Source: an uncultured Clostridia bacterium (GTDB taxonomy: Bacteria > Bacillota > Clostridia > TANB77 > CAG-508). Taken from it: a stretch of 64,000 nt of DNA. Below the pieces are notes generated by a model that was not told where the DNA came from, searched no databases, and was given only the letters and a program-made list of their open reading frames with translations. Positions 1-8,146 of this stretch are shown piece after piece (position 1 is the stretch's first letter; every line of letters begins with the position of its first letter). Location of the stretch: positions 138,907-202,906 of the forward strand of contig CALYAM010000001.1 of assembly GCA_944393565.1 (NCBI GenBank), in the 5' to 3' direction. Position numbers and translations under genes: made by a program.

Positions 1-180
1 GAACCAATTCCATCCCCAATTAACAAGATAAATAATAGGTATAGATGGAGAATTGTTATGAAGTGTAATTTTAACAGTAATATTATTGATAAAATAAATG
101 ATATGTTACAATACTATTATAATATGAAAGTAAAAAATACAAGGATTGTTATTGATGTAAATCCGAGTAACATGCTTTAA
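1..180 (+). CDS. priA: Primosomal protein N' (PriA helicase), C-terminal end only
   Basis: The first 59 codons are open from base 1 to a TAA at 178-180 and read as the end of PriA, the superfamily 2 helicase that reloads the replisome at stalled forks. The peptide holds the PriA C-terminal signature INNRYRWRIVMKC and ends IVIDVNPSNML, close to the usual IDVNP tail. The 5' part lies outside the window. The gene precedes def and fmt by 22 bases, the usual order in Firmicutes. Assignment rests on the tail motif and synteny. Confidence 0.85.
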   Translation, partial: EPIPSPINKINNRYRWRIVMKCNFNSNIIDKINDMLQYYYNMKVKNTRIVIDVNPSNML

Positions 181-202
181 TATAGAAGGAGAGAAAATAT
201 AA

Positions 203-682
203 ATGGCAATACGAAGAATAAGAGAAGAAGGAGACGAAATATTAAGGAAAAAGTCAAAGGATGTAGAAGAAATTGACGAAAAAGTTATTACTTTAATTAA
301 TGATATGATTGAAACAATGCATAAATATAATGGTGTTGGATTAGCAGCAGTTCAAGTTGGAGTATTAAAAAAAATTGTAGTCATAGATACTTATGAGGAT
401 GGAGAACAATTTGTTCTAATTAATCCAGAAATTATTAAATCAAAAGGTACACAAACAGTTGAAGAAGGCTGCTTAAGTTTTCCAAATAAATTTGGAAAGG
501 TAGTAAGACCAGCTGAAGTGGTTATAAAAGCATTAAACGAAAAGGGCGAAAAAATCAAAATTATCGCGAAAGAATTGCTAGCACAGGCTATTTGTCATGA
601 GATTGATCATTTAAATGGAGAGCTTTTCATAGATAAAATAATACCAGGAAGTTTTGAAATAGTTAAACCAGAAGATAAATAG
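203..682 (+). CDS. def: Peptide deformylase
   Basis: Removes the formyl group from N-terminal formyl-methionine of new proteins; a cytosolic metalloenzyme. At 159 residues it has the family's normal length. The three signature motifs are present: GVGLAAVQVG (about residue 44), EEGCLSFP with the metal-ligand Cys (about residue 91), and HEIDH with two His ligands and the catalytic Glu (about residue 132). The ATG follows a GAAGGAGAG ribosome site. It sits between priA and fmt, so the formylation and deformylation genes are adjacent. Confidence 0.97.
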   Translation: MAIRRIREEGDEILRKKSKDVEEIDEKVITLINDMIETMHKYNGVGLAAVQVGVLKKIVVIDTYEDGEQFVLINPEIIKSKGTQTVEEGCLSFPNKFGKVVRPAEVVIKALNEKGEKIKIIAKELLAQAICHEIDHLNGELFIDKIIPGSFEIVKPEDK

Positions 683-717
683 CTATAATTTGCTCTTAAG
701 AAAGGAAGGGGATAATT

Positions 718-1707
718 ATGAAAATTGTATTTATGGGAACCCCAGATTTTGCAAAAGAATCTTTAGAAGCTTTAGTAAATGCAGGACATGAAATAATTGC
801 TGTTGTTACAAATGCAGATAAACCACAAGGAAGAGGAATGAAAGTTGCACTTTCTCCTGTAAAACAATATGCAATAGAGCATGGACTAAAACTGTTACAA
901 CCAGAAAAAATTAAAGGGAATGACGATTTTATAAGAACAATAAAAGATCTTATGCCAGATGTGATATGTGTTGTAGCATATGGAAAGATTTTGCCAAAGA
1001 ATTTGCTAGAAATACCTAAATTTGGTTGCGTTAATGTGCATGGTTCACTTCTTCCTAAATATAGAGGTGCAGCTCCAATTCAATGGGCAGTTATAAATGG
1101 TGATTCCATAACAGGTGTTACAACGATGTACATGGATATTGGAATGGATACAGGAGACATAATTCTTAAAGAAGAAGTAAAAATTGGAGAAAGTGAAACA
1201 ACAGGAGAGCTATGGTTAAGGCTTTCTAAAATAGGAGCTAACCTATTATTAAAAACATTGAAGTTAATCGAAGAAGGGCGAGCTCCGAGAGAAAAACAGG
1301 GCGAAAATTTTACAATAGCGCCAATGCTGGACAAGAATATTGCACAAATTGATTGGGAAAATAAAACAGCAAGGGAGATAAAAAATCTTGTACGAGGACT
1401 AAATCCTATCATGGGAGCGTATAGCTTTTTGAATGGAAAAAAAATTAAATTTTGGAAAGTAGATGATTTGAAAGAAAATACTTTCATGGAAATGTTTGAA
1501 GAATTTGCTGAACATGCAGAAAGAGTTAAAAATATCCAACCAGGAACGATTATCTATGTAGATGACAAAAAAGGGTTATATATAAAGGCAAATCAAGGAA
1601 TAATTTCGGTTATAGAAATTCAAGGCGAAAATTCAAAAAAAATGCCAATTGGGGACTTTTTAAGAGGCAATAGATTGCATGTAGCTGATGGATTTTGTAA
1701 AATGTAA
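718..1707 (+). CDS. fmt: Methionyl-tRNA formyltransferase
   Basis: Transfers a formyl group from 10-formyl-THF to initiator Met-tRNA. The N-terminal formyltransferase domain (about 1-200) starts MKIVFMGTPDFA and contains the core HGSLLPKYRGAAPIQWA with the catalytic-region Asn/His; the C-terminal tRNA-binding domain follows (about 205-315). Length is 329 residues, usual for the family. A GGAAGGGG ribosome site precedes the ATG. It is co-directional with def, 35 bases downstream. The formate-THF ligase gene at 5.6 kb supplies the same 10-formyl-THF. Confidence 0.97.
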   Translation: MKIVFMGTPDFAKESLEALVNAGHEIIAVVTNADKPQGRGMKVALSPVKQYAIEHGLKLLQPEKIKGNDDFIRTIKDLMPDVICVVAYGKILPKNLLEIPKFGCVNVHGSLLPKYRGAAPIQWAVINGDSITGVTTMYMDIGMDTGDIILKEEVKIGESETTGELWLRLSKIGANLLLKTLKLIEEGRAPREKQGENFTIAPMLDKNIAQIDWENKTAREIKNLVRGLNPIMGAYSFLNGKKIKFWKVDDLKENTFMEMFEEFAEHAERVKNIQPGTIIYVDDKKGLYIKANQGIISVIEIQGENSKKMPIGDFLRGNRLHVADGFCKM

Positions 1708-1728
1708 AAGGTAAATTTAAAAAAATGG

Positions 1729-1757
1729 TTGTAAAATAACGAATAAATTGATATACT
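1729..1757 (+). promoter_or_regulatory. Predicted sigma-A promoter for the Asp23 cluster
   Basis: TTGTAA (1729-1734) and TATACT (1752-1757) are 17 bases apart, 32 bases before the GTG start of the Asp23 gene. It would let the envelope-stress cluster be transcribed apart from def-fmt. Confidence 0.5.
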
Positions 1758-1789
1758 AATACCAAAAGTTTATAAAGGAGGTTTTTAAA

Positions 1790-2218
1790 GTGGAAGAAAA
1801 TGAAGTAGTAAAAAACAATCAAGTAGAAGATATAAAAGAGGAGCAGACTGGAAGCGGAATAAAGATTGCAGATGATGTTGTTGCTGTAATCGCAGGCGTT
1901 GCTGTATCAGAAGTACCAGGTGTTGCTGGAATGTCTGGCGGCTTTGCTGGTGGAATATCCGAAGTTTTAAGTGGAAAGAAAAATTTAGCAAAGGGTATAA
2001 AAGTAGAAGTTGGAGAAAAAGAAACAAAAATAGATGTAAACATTATTGTAGAATATGGTACACGAATTCCAGATGTTGCTTTTGAAATTCAAAACAGAGT
2101 AAAAAAAGCTGTTGAAACAATGACTGGACTAAAAGTAATAGAAGTAAATGTACATGTGCAAGGTGTTTCAACTGTTGCAGAAAAACAAACAGATATTGAA
2201 GATGATAAAGATGAATAG
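1790..2218 (+). CDS. Asp23/Gls24 family envelope stress protein
   Basis: Member of the Asp23 (alkaline shock protein 23, DUF322) family, membrane-associated scaffolds linked to cell-envelope stress. The 142 residues include the conserved glycine-rich core VPGVAGMSGG and the stretch NIIVEYGTRIPDVAFEIQ followed by an amphipathic helix. The start is a GTG after a strong AAAGGAGG site. The next two genes encode an AmaP-like membrane anchor and a DUF2273 protein, the usual partners that tether Asp23 at the membrane. The exact molecular activity is not known for the family. Confidence 0.9.
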   Translation: MEENEVVKNNQVEDIKEEQTGSGIKIADDVVAVIAGVAVSEVPGVAGMSGGFAGGISEVLSGKKNLAKGIKVEVGEKETKIDVNIIVEYGTRIPDVAFEIQNRVKKAVETMTGLKVIEVNVHVQGVSTVAEKQTDIEDDKDE

Positions 2219-2229
2219 TACTTTAAGAT

Positions 2230-2253
2230 ATAGGCAGGTATAAGCCTGCCTAT
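2230..2253 (+). terminator. Hairpin after the Asp23 gene
   Basis: A perfect 9-bp inverted repeat (ATAGGCAGG / CCTGCCTAT, 6-base loop) lies just after the stop. No T-tract follows, so it is either a leaky terminator or an mRNA-stabilising hairpin that raises Asp23 over its downstream partners. Confidence 0.45.
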
Positions 2254-2319
2254 GTGTAGTAAAAAGAGTATAATTTAAAATGAACACATTTTCAAAATAG
2301 GAAAGGAATGAAACTTAAA

Positions 2320-2883
2320 ATGAAAATTATCGAAAAAATAGCATTAGCATTGTTTTCGAATATTATATTAATAATAGCAATATTACTGTGCCTTATTATT
2401 TTTGGCTGGCTTGATTTTGATGTTATACATGAAATGCTAAGATATGGATTTAATGATACAACGATATCTAGCATTATACTTGGAACATGTGTTGTACTTA
2501 TTTTACTTTCAATTAAATGTATTTTCTTTGAATCTATATCTAAAGAAAACGAGATAAGTAAAGAAGGAATTATGCTAGAAAATGAAAGCGGAAGATTAAT
2601 GGTAACAAAAGAAACTTTGGAAAATTTAACCAATAGTGTAGTAAATGGATTTGAAAATACCGAAAGTATCACAAGCAAGGTTATTTTAGATAAAGAAAAC
2701 AATGTAAGGGTAATAGTAAACCTTACAGTAAAGCCAGATACTGTAATAAAAGATTTGTCAAACAATTTACAGGAAAGAATTAAAGAAACAATAAAAAAAT
2801 CATTAGACTTAGATGTTAAAGAAGTAAACATTAAGGTGAAAAATATTGCTCCAAAAGCAGATGCAATAAAAAAAGAAAATTAA
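2320..2883 (+). CDS. amaP: AmaP-like alkaline shock membrane anchor protein
   Basis: A 187-residue protein with two N-terminal membrane helices (about residues 5-30 and 50-70) followed by a cytosolic Asp23-like domain (VRVIVNLTVKPDTVI, then a terminal amphipathic helix). That is the AmaP architecture: a membrane protein that anchors Asp23. The ATG at 2320 is preferred because the AGGAAAGGA ribosome site overlaps the other in-frame ATG at 2308. Co-directional with the Asp23 and DUF2273 genes. The family call is moderate because AmaP sequences vary widely. Confidence 0.7.
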   Translation: MKIIEKIALALFSNIILIIAILLCLIIFGWLDFDVIHEMLRYGFNDTTISSIILGTCVVLILLSIKCIFFESISKENEISKEGIMLENESGRLMVTKETLENLTNSVVNGFENTESITSKVILDKENNVRVIVNLTVKPDTVIKDLSNNLQERIKETIKKSLDLDVKEVNIKVKNIAPKADAIKKEN

Positions 2884-2937
2884 TGCTTAAAATTTCTAAG
2901 GCAAGAATCTAAACATTTAGAAAGGAAAGTGAAAAAT

Positions 2938-3141
2938 ATGGACGGATTCAAAAATTTTATTATACAATATAGAGGAGCACTTATTGGAGCACTAGTTGCA
3001 ATATTGATTCTTTTTACTAATTTGTATAAATTGATTATAGGAATTATATTAATTTGCATAGGTCTTTTTGTTGGCAACTATATACAACATAACAAATATG
3101 AAGTAAAGGAAAAAATAAAGAACTTTGTTGATAAATTATAA
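2938..3141 (+). CDS. DUF2273 small membrane protein
   Basis: A 67-residue protein made almost entirely of two hydrophobic helices (ALIGALVAILILFT and LIIGIILICIGLFVGNYI) with a short lysine-rich tail, as in DUF2273 proteins that accompany Asp23 and AmaP. The ATG at 2938 has an AAAGGAAAG site about 10 bases upstream; the in-frame GTG at 2929 overlaps that site. Last gene of the envelope cluster, ending just before a terminator. Function unknown. Confidence 0.7.
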   Translation: MDGFKNFIIQYRGALIGALVAILILFTNLYKLIIGIILICIGLFVGNYIQHNKYEVKEKIKNFVDKL

Positions 3142-3152
3142 TACTAAATTTG

Positions 3153-3200
3153 AAAAGACGTGGAATAAAACCAAGAGTATTTGGAATACACGTCTTTTTT
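3153..3200 (+). terminator. Rho-independent terminator between DUF2273 gene and nusB
   Basis: AAAAGACGTG (3153-3162) pairs with CACGTCTTTT (from 3189) and ends in a run of T; an inner CCAA/TTGG pairing closes the loop. It ends the Asp23 cluster and rules out translation starts inside it, fixing the nusB start downstream. Confidence 0.75.
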
Positions 3201-3234
3201 GCCTTGTATATTTATAGGAAGGAATGATAAAATA

Positions 3235-3657
3235 ATGAACCGTTCTGCAATGAGAGAAGCTGCATTTCAATTTATATATGGAGCAGAAATTCAAAAAGAA
3301 TTAAAGTTAGAAGATGTATGTGTTTTTATAGAAAATAACCAACTTCAAGGAGAAGAAGTAAAAAAATATATAGAAAATATTGTAATTGGTATAAAAAAAT
3401 ATAATGATGAAATTATAACAAAAATTTCTGCTAATTTAAAATCTGATTGGCAAATTGAACGAATTTCTAAAATTAATTTGGCTCTTTTAAAACTTGCAAT
3501 TTACGAAATCGAATATGACAAATTGCCATATAAGGCGATCATTAATGAAGTAGTAGAGCTTGCAAAAAAATATGGAGAAGATACTTCCAAACAATTTATA
3601 AATGGTGTTCTTGCAAGTATAGTAAAAGAAAATAATAGTAAACAAGGAGAAAACTAA
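3235..3657 (+). CDS. nusB: Transcription antitermination protein NusB
   Basis: All-helical RNA-binding protein that, with NusE/S10, binds boxA and promotes antitermination on rRNA operons. The start [16 protein letters not shown] and the region [14 protein letters not shown] followed by [16 protein letters not shown] are characteristic; 140 residues is a normal length. ATG 3235 follows a TAGGAAGGAA site; a longer reading from 3181 would begin inside the upstream terminator. It abuts xseA (stop and start touch) and forms the common clostridial nusB-xseA-xseB block. Confidence 0.93.
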   Translation: MNRSAMREAAFQFIYGAEIQKELKLEDVCVFIENNQLQGEEVKKYIENIVIGIKKYNDEIITKISANLKSDWQIERISKINLALLKLAIYEIEYDKLPYKAIINEVVELAKKYGEDTSKQFINGVLASIVKENNSKQGEN

Positions 3658-4846
3658 ATGAAACCAAATGCAATTACTGTAACAGAACTAAATGGATATA
3701 TAAAAGAAAAAATTTCAAATGATGAGTTCTTAAATAATGTGCTTGTAAAAGGTGAAATTTCAAATTTCAAATTGCATTATACTGGGCATATGTATTTTAC
3801 ACTTAAAGACGAAAATTCACTTGTAAAGTGTATCATGTTTAAATCTCAGACAGTTACTTTGAATTTTACTCCTAAAGATGGTATGAAAGTACTTGTTTTG
3901 GGAACTGTTTCTGTATTTGAAAGAGATGGCATATACCAAATATATGCTAAATCTATGCAGGAAGAAGGAATGGGCAGCTTATATGCGGCATATAAAGAAT
4001 TAAAGGCAAAATTGGAAAAAGAAGGACTATTTGATGCAGGACATAAAAAGAAAGTGCCTATGATGCCGAATGTTATAGGTGTACTTACATCCAGAACAGG
4101 CTCTGTTATAAGAGATATTATAAATGTAAGTACAAGAAGAAATCCAAATGTGTACATACGATTATTTCCTGTTCCTGTACAAGGAGATGGAGCAGCAGAA
4201 AAAATTGCAAATGCCATTTCAATTATGAATAATAAAAAATTAGCAGATGTCTTAATAATAGCAAGAGGAGGCGGCTCGCTAGAAGATCTGTGGCCTTTTA
4301 ATGAAGAAATTGTTGCAAGGGCAATTTATGCTTCCGAAATTCCAATTATTTCTGCAGTTGGTCACGAAACAGATTTTACAATTGCAGATTTTGTCGCAGA
4401 TTTAAGGGCACCAACTCCTTCAGCAGCAGCAGAACTCGCAGTTACAGATGTCTTTGAACTAAAACGCAAATTGGCCGATTATCAAAATAGATATAAGGTA
4501 TTGCTTAAACGCAAGACTGAATTTATGAGACTACGCTTTGAAAAATGTATGAAGTCAAAAGTATTTACTATGCCAATGCAACAAATAAATAACAATTATA
4601 TAAGAGTTGATAATTGCATAAAGGGTTTAATAAATATCATTAAAAGAAAAATAGAAGCTAAAAAGGCATATGCACGGAAAAACTATATCGAAATTAGATA
4701 CAATGAGTCCTCTTAAAACTTTAGCAAGAGGTTATTGTATAACACAAAAAAGAAAATGTATAATAAATAGTGCTTTTCAATTAGAATCTGGAGATGAAAT
4801 TGATTTAAGATTTTCAGATGGTGAAAAGCATGCAAAAGTATTATAA
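3658..4846 (+). CDS. xseA: Exodeoxyribonuclease VII large subunit, split by a +1 frameshift at an in-frame CGG
   Basis: Large subunit of exonuclease VII, which with XseB degrades single-stranded DNA. Frame 1 (from ATG 3658) carries the OB-fold (VLVKGEISNFKLHYTGHMYF) and catalytic core (ARGGGSLEDLWPFN, AVGHETDFTIADFVADLRAPTPSAAA) and stops at 4714-4716. The missing C-terminus (TMSPLKTLARGY, then SGDEIDLRFSDG) is intact in the +1 frame from 4676 to the TAA at 4844-4846. Skipping the C of the in-frame CGG at 4675-4677 restores a 395-residue protein reading YA-GKTISKLDTMSP. Three other genes here break the same way. It is either programmed frameshifting, a sequencing error or a recent lesion. Confidence 0.9.
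4675..4678 (+). other. Candidate +1 frameshift site CGGA in xseA
   Basis: Zero frame reads GCA CGG AAA; the productive frame continues GCA (C) GGA AAA ACT. The zero-frame stop lies 13 codons later, so this is not a stop-driven site like prfB. Confidence 0.6.
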
Positions 4847-4875
4847 CGTAAAGCAAACATTAAGGGGGAAAAATA

Positions 4876-5091
4876 ATGAATTTTGAAGATACTATGAAAA
4901 AGCTAGAAGAAATCACAGAAGAGCTGGAAAAAGGAAACCTCAACCTAGAGGAATCAGTAAAAAAATTTGAAGAAGGAATGGAACTTTCTAAAAAAGCAAA
5001 TAAAATATTAGAAGATGCAGAAAAGAAAATTAACATATTAATACAAAAAGAAGATGAAATAATAGAAGAAGACTTTGAAGGAGAAGTATAA
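4876..5091 (+). CDS. xseB: Exodeoxyribonuclease VII small subunit
   Basis: A 71-residue, highly charged helical protein with the XseB pattern: FEDTMKKLEEITEELEKG, NLEESVKKFEEGM and a terminal helix. Several copies bind XseA to form exonuclease VII. A GGGGGA ribosome site precedes the ATG. It lies 29 bases after the restored xseA stop, and its intactness suggests the complex is still under selection despite the frameshift in xseA. Confidence 0.93.
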   Translation: MNFEDTMKKLEEITEELEKGNLNLEESVKKFEEGMELSKKANKILEDAEKKINILIQKEDEIIEEDFEGEV

Positions 5092-5097
5092 AAGAAC

Positions 5098-5538
5098 ATG
5101 GATATATTCATGGATATAGTTACAAATAAACCAGTATACCTGTCTTTTGGACTATGGTTTTGTATACAGTTATGTAAGGTTATCACTGATTTAATAAAAA
5201 CAAAGAAATTTAATTTTAAAAGAATTCTAGGTGCTGGAGGAATGCCAAGTTCACATTCAGCCGTAGTATGTTGTTTAGCAGCTCAGGTTGGAAAAAACTA
5301 TGGATTTGATTCAACAGTATTTGCAATGTCATTAATTTTTGCTTGTGTTGTTATGTATGATGCTGCAGGAGTACGTAGAGCAGCTGGAAAACAAGCTAAA
5401 TTACTAAACAAACTAATTGATACGCCAGGGCTTACAACTGGAGAAGTACAAGAAAAATTAGTTGAGGTTTTAGGACATAGTCCAACACAAGTACTTGTTG
5501 GAGCTTTAATTGGTGGATTTATTGGTGGACTATTTTAA
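5098..5538 (+). CDS. Divergent PAP2 family (DUF212, YuiD-like) membrane protein
   Basis: A 146-residue membrane protein related to acid phosphatases of the PAP2 superfamily. The diagnostic GGMPSSHSAVVCCLA motif is present, followed by MYDAAGVRRAAGKQAKLLN and a C-terminal GHSPTQVLVGALIGG. Hydrophobic segments lie at about residues 11-30, 55-90 and 130-146. Substrate unknown for the family. The ATG is 14 bases from an AAGGAG site inside the end of xseB, so translation may be coupled to xseB. Confidence 0.85.
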   Translation: MDIFMDIVTNKPVYLSFGLWFCIQLCKVITDLIKTKKFNFKRILGAGGMPSSHSAVVCCLAAQVGKNYGFDSTVFAMSLIFACVVMYDAAGVRRAAGKQAKLLNKLIDTPGLTTGEVQEKLVEVLGHSPTQVLVGALIGGFIGGLF

Positions 5539-5582
5539 ATTACATATTTATTTAAACGCAAAAAGTGGGGAGGAAAATACTT

Positions 5583-7244
5583 ATGACTGATATTGAAATA
5601 GCAAGAAACACAACTTTAGAACCTATTTCTAAAATTGCAAGTAAACTAGGGATTAAAGAAGATGACCTTGAATTTTATGGAAAATATAAAGCTAAGATTA
5701 GTAAAGATCTTTTTGAAAGTAAAAAAGAAACTAAAAATGGAAGACTTATTTTAGTTACAGCGATTAATCCTACGCCACTTGGGGAGGGAAAGACTACAAT
5801 AGCAATAGGACTTGCAGATGGATTAAGCAAAATAGGGAAAAAAGCTGTTCTTGCACTTCGCGAGCCATCACTTGGACCTGTGTTTGGAATAAAAGGCGGA
5901 GCTACAGGAGGCGGTTATTCTCAGGTTGCACCTATGGAGGATATAAATTTACATTTTACAGGAGACATTCATGCAATTACTTCTGCTAATAATTTACTTT
6001 CTGCAATTATTGACAACCACATATATTTTGGTAATGAATTAGATTTTAAAAATGTAATTTGGAAAAGATGCCTTGATTTAAATGACAGAGCATTAAGAAA
6101 AGTGAAAATTGGACTTTCAGGAGAAAAAAATTTAATGCCAAGAGAAGACGGTTTTGATATTTCTGTTGCCTCAGAGTTAATGGCAATCTTTTGCCTAGCT
6201 AAAGACTTAAAAGACTTAAAAAATCGCATTTCAAATATAATAGTTGGCTATAATAGCAAACAAGAGCCAATATATGTTAAAGATTTAAAGGCAGAAGGAG
6301 CACTTACAGTTTTGCTTAAAGATGCAATAAAGCCTAATTTAGTACAAACATTAGAGCATACTCCGGCAATAATCCATGGAGGACCTTTTGCTAATATTGC
6401 ACATGGGTGCAATAGTGTTATAGCAACAAAGACAGCGTTGAAACTAGCAGATTATGTCGTAACAGAGGCAGGATTTGGTGCTGATTTGGGAGCAGAGAAA
6501 TTTTTGAATATTAAAACAAGAATATTAGGAAAATCACCTGATGCTGTTGTATGTGTTGCAACAATTAAAGCATTGAAATATCATGGGGGAATGCAGAAAG
6601 ATGAACTAACAAAAGAAAATTTAGAATATTTAAAAAATGGTATTAGAAATCTAATGAAACATATTTCTAATTTAAAAGATAAATTTGGTATGAATGTGAT
6701 AGTTGCAATTAACCATTATAAGCAAGATTTTCAAAGTGAAATTAAATATTTAGAAAATGAACTTAAAAAAGAAGATGTACAATTAAGCCTAGTTGAGTGC
6801 TGGGAAAAAGGAAGTGATGGATCAACTGATATTGCTGAAAAAATTGTGGAAATGTGTAACCGAAAAACTAAACTTTCATATACGTATAGTTTAGATGACA
6901 ATATAATAGAAAAAATCATCAAAGTTACAAGAGAAATATATGGTGCACAAGGCTTAGAGTTTACTGATATGGCAAAAGAGTCAATAAATAAAATTCAAGA
7001 ATTAGGTTATTCTAATTTGCCTATATGTATTGCAAAAACACAATATTCTTTTTCTGATGACCCAAAAAATTTAGAATGTAAAGAGCCATTTTTAATAAAA
7101 ATTAAAGATGTAGCATTAAAGGCAGGAGCGGGTTTTATTGTTGTATATGCCGGAAATATTGTAACAATGCCTGGATTACCTAAAGTACCTGCTGCAAATA
7201 GCATAGATATTGATGAAAATGGTAATATAGTTGGTATATTTTAA
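5583..7244 (+). CDS. fhs: Formate--tetrahydrofolate ligase
   Basis: Makes 10-formyl-THF from formate, THF and ATP: the entry of formate into one-carbon metabolism, central in acetogenic and purine-fermenting clostridia. The 553 residues match the usual ~556. The P-loop NPTPLGEGKTT is near residue 70; other family blocks are LREPSLGPVFGIKGGATGGG, NLHFTGDIHAIT, VTEAGFGADLGAEKF and the C-terminal GNIVTMPGLPKVPAA. ATG 5583 is preferred to the upstream GTG at 5565, which overlaps the GGGGAGG ribosome site. Stands alone, 44 bases after the DUF212 gene. Confidence 0.97.
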   Translation: MTDIEIARNTTLEPISKIASKLGIKEDDLEFYGKYKAKISKDLFESKKETKNGRLILVTAINPTPLGEGKTTIAIGLADGLSKIGKKAVLALREPSLGPVFGIKGGATGGGYSQVAPMEDINLHFTGDIHAITSANNLLSAIIDNHIYFGNELDFKNVIWKRCLDLNDRALRKVKIGLSGEKNLMPREDGFDISVASELMAIFCLAKDLKDLKNRISNIIVGYNSKQEPIYVKDLKAEGALTVLLKDAIKPNLVQTLEHTPAIIHGGPFANIAHGCNSVIATKTALKLADYVVTEAGFGADLGAEKFLNIKTRILGKSPDAVVCVATIKALKYHGGMQKDELTKENLEYLKNGIRNLMKHISNLKDKFGMNVIVAINHYKQDFQSEIKYLENELKKEDVQLSLVECWEKGSDGSTDIAEKIVEMCNRKTKLSYTYSLDDNIIEKIIKVTREIYGAQGLEFTDMAKESINKIQELGYSNLPICIAKTQYSFSDDPKNLECKEPFLIKIKDVALKAGAGFIVVYAGNIVTMPGLPKVPAANSIDIDENGNIVGIF

Positions 7245-7311
7245 TTTAATATGAATTAAAAAAACACTTTTGGAAAAAATAAGAATAATATTTTTTTCAA
7301 AGGTGATTTTT

Positions 7312-8019
7312 ATGTTAAAACAAAATAAACCAAAATCAAAAATTTTAACTCCATTTGTTATTATACTGTTTGTTTTTACTATACTCTTATCTTATAATTT
7401 ATTTTTTAGAAGTGGTTCTTCTGAAGTTGAAGCACTTTCAAAATATGGATCTAGAGGAGAAGAAGTGAGACAAATACAGACAAAATTAAAAAGATGGGGT
7501 TATTATAACGGAAATATTGACGGAATATATGGAACTCAAACTTTAAATGCAGTAAAATATTTTCAAAGAAAAAATGGATTGACTGTTGATGGCATTGCAG
7601 GATCAAAAACATTAGCTGCGATGGGAATAATGACATCTAGCAATAGTAGTGGAAGTTCTGCCAACAATTCTAATGATTTAAATTTATTAGCACGACTAAT
7701 TTATGCAGAAAGTAGAGGAGAACCATATACTGGCCAAGTAGCTGTTGGAGCAGTTGTATTAAATCGTGTTAAAAGTTCAAGCTTCCCCAATACAATCTCA
7801 GGAGTTATTTACCAGTCTGGTGCATTTAGTGTTGTAAATGATGGACAAATTAATTTAACACCAAATGAAACAGCAAAAAAAGCAGCTCAAGATGCCTTAA
7901 ATGGTTGGGATCCAACTTATGGCGCTTTATATTATTTTAATCCTAAAACAGCAACTAATTCATGGATTTGGTCAAGACCACTTACAGTGCAAATTGGAAA
8001 CCATCGCTTTTGCAAATAG
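7312..8019 (+). CDS. sleB: Spore cortex-lytic enzyme-like cell wall hydrolase (SleB type)
   Basis: Secreted or membrane-anchored peptidoglycan hydrolase. The 235 residues comprise an N-terminal hydrophobic segment (about 13-30), a peptidoglycan-binding domain (GSRGEEVRQIQTKLKRWGYY through TVDGIAGSKTL), a Ser/Asn-rich linker, and a Hydrolase_2/SleB domain starting LLARLIYAESRGEPY with the presumed catalytic Glu and ending YYFNPKTATNSWIWSRP. SleB proteins are lytic transglycosylases acting on spore cortex; CwlJ/YkvT relatives are an alternative. ATG 7312 has an AAAGGTGAT site. Indicates a spore-former. Confidence 0.88.
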   Translation: MLKQNKPKSKILTPFVIILFVFTILLSYNLFFRSGSSEVEALSKYGSRGEEVRQIQTKLKRWGYYNGNIDGIYGTQTLNAVKYFQRKNGLTVDGIAGSKTLAAMGIMTSSNSSGSSANNSNDLNLLARLIYAESRGEPYTGQVAVGAVVLNRVKSSSFPNTISGVIYQSGAFSVVNDGQINLTPNETAKKAAQDALNGWDPTYGALYYFNPKTATNSWIWSRPLTVQIGNHRFCK

Positions 8020-8077
8020 TAATTTATATTTATAGTTAAAAAATGTATAAAGCAGACAATTTATTAAAAAAATAAGG

Positions 8078-8110
8078 AATTCGCTGTTTGTGGGGTGTTA
8101 ATTTTAGAAT
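8078..8110 (+). repeat. Upstream copy of a degenerate repeat flanking the XRE gene
   Basis: AATTCGCTGTTTG followed by GGTGTTAATT closely matches 9494-9526 on the other side of the regulator gene (about 25 of 32 bases by eye). Confidence 0.45.
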
Positions 8111-8146
8111 AAAAATAGTATGATTTTTTGTGAGGAGGAGATAAGA

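Noticed and set aside
1080..1487. Long antisense reading inside fmt
   Set aside because: It overlaps a clear conserved gene, lacks a ribosome site and reflects codon bias on the opposite strand.
4678..4682. xseA break explained as an extra A in the A5 run
   Set aside because: It also restores the frame, but dropping C of the adjacent CGG does so equally well and matches the three other genes, two of which have no A-run. Kept only as an alternative.
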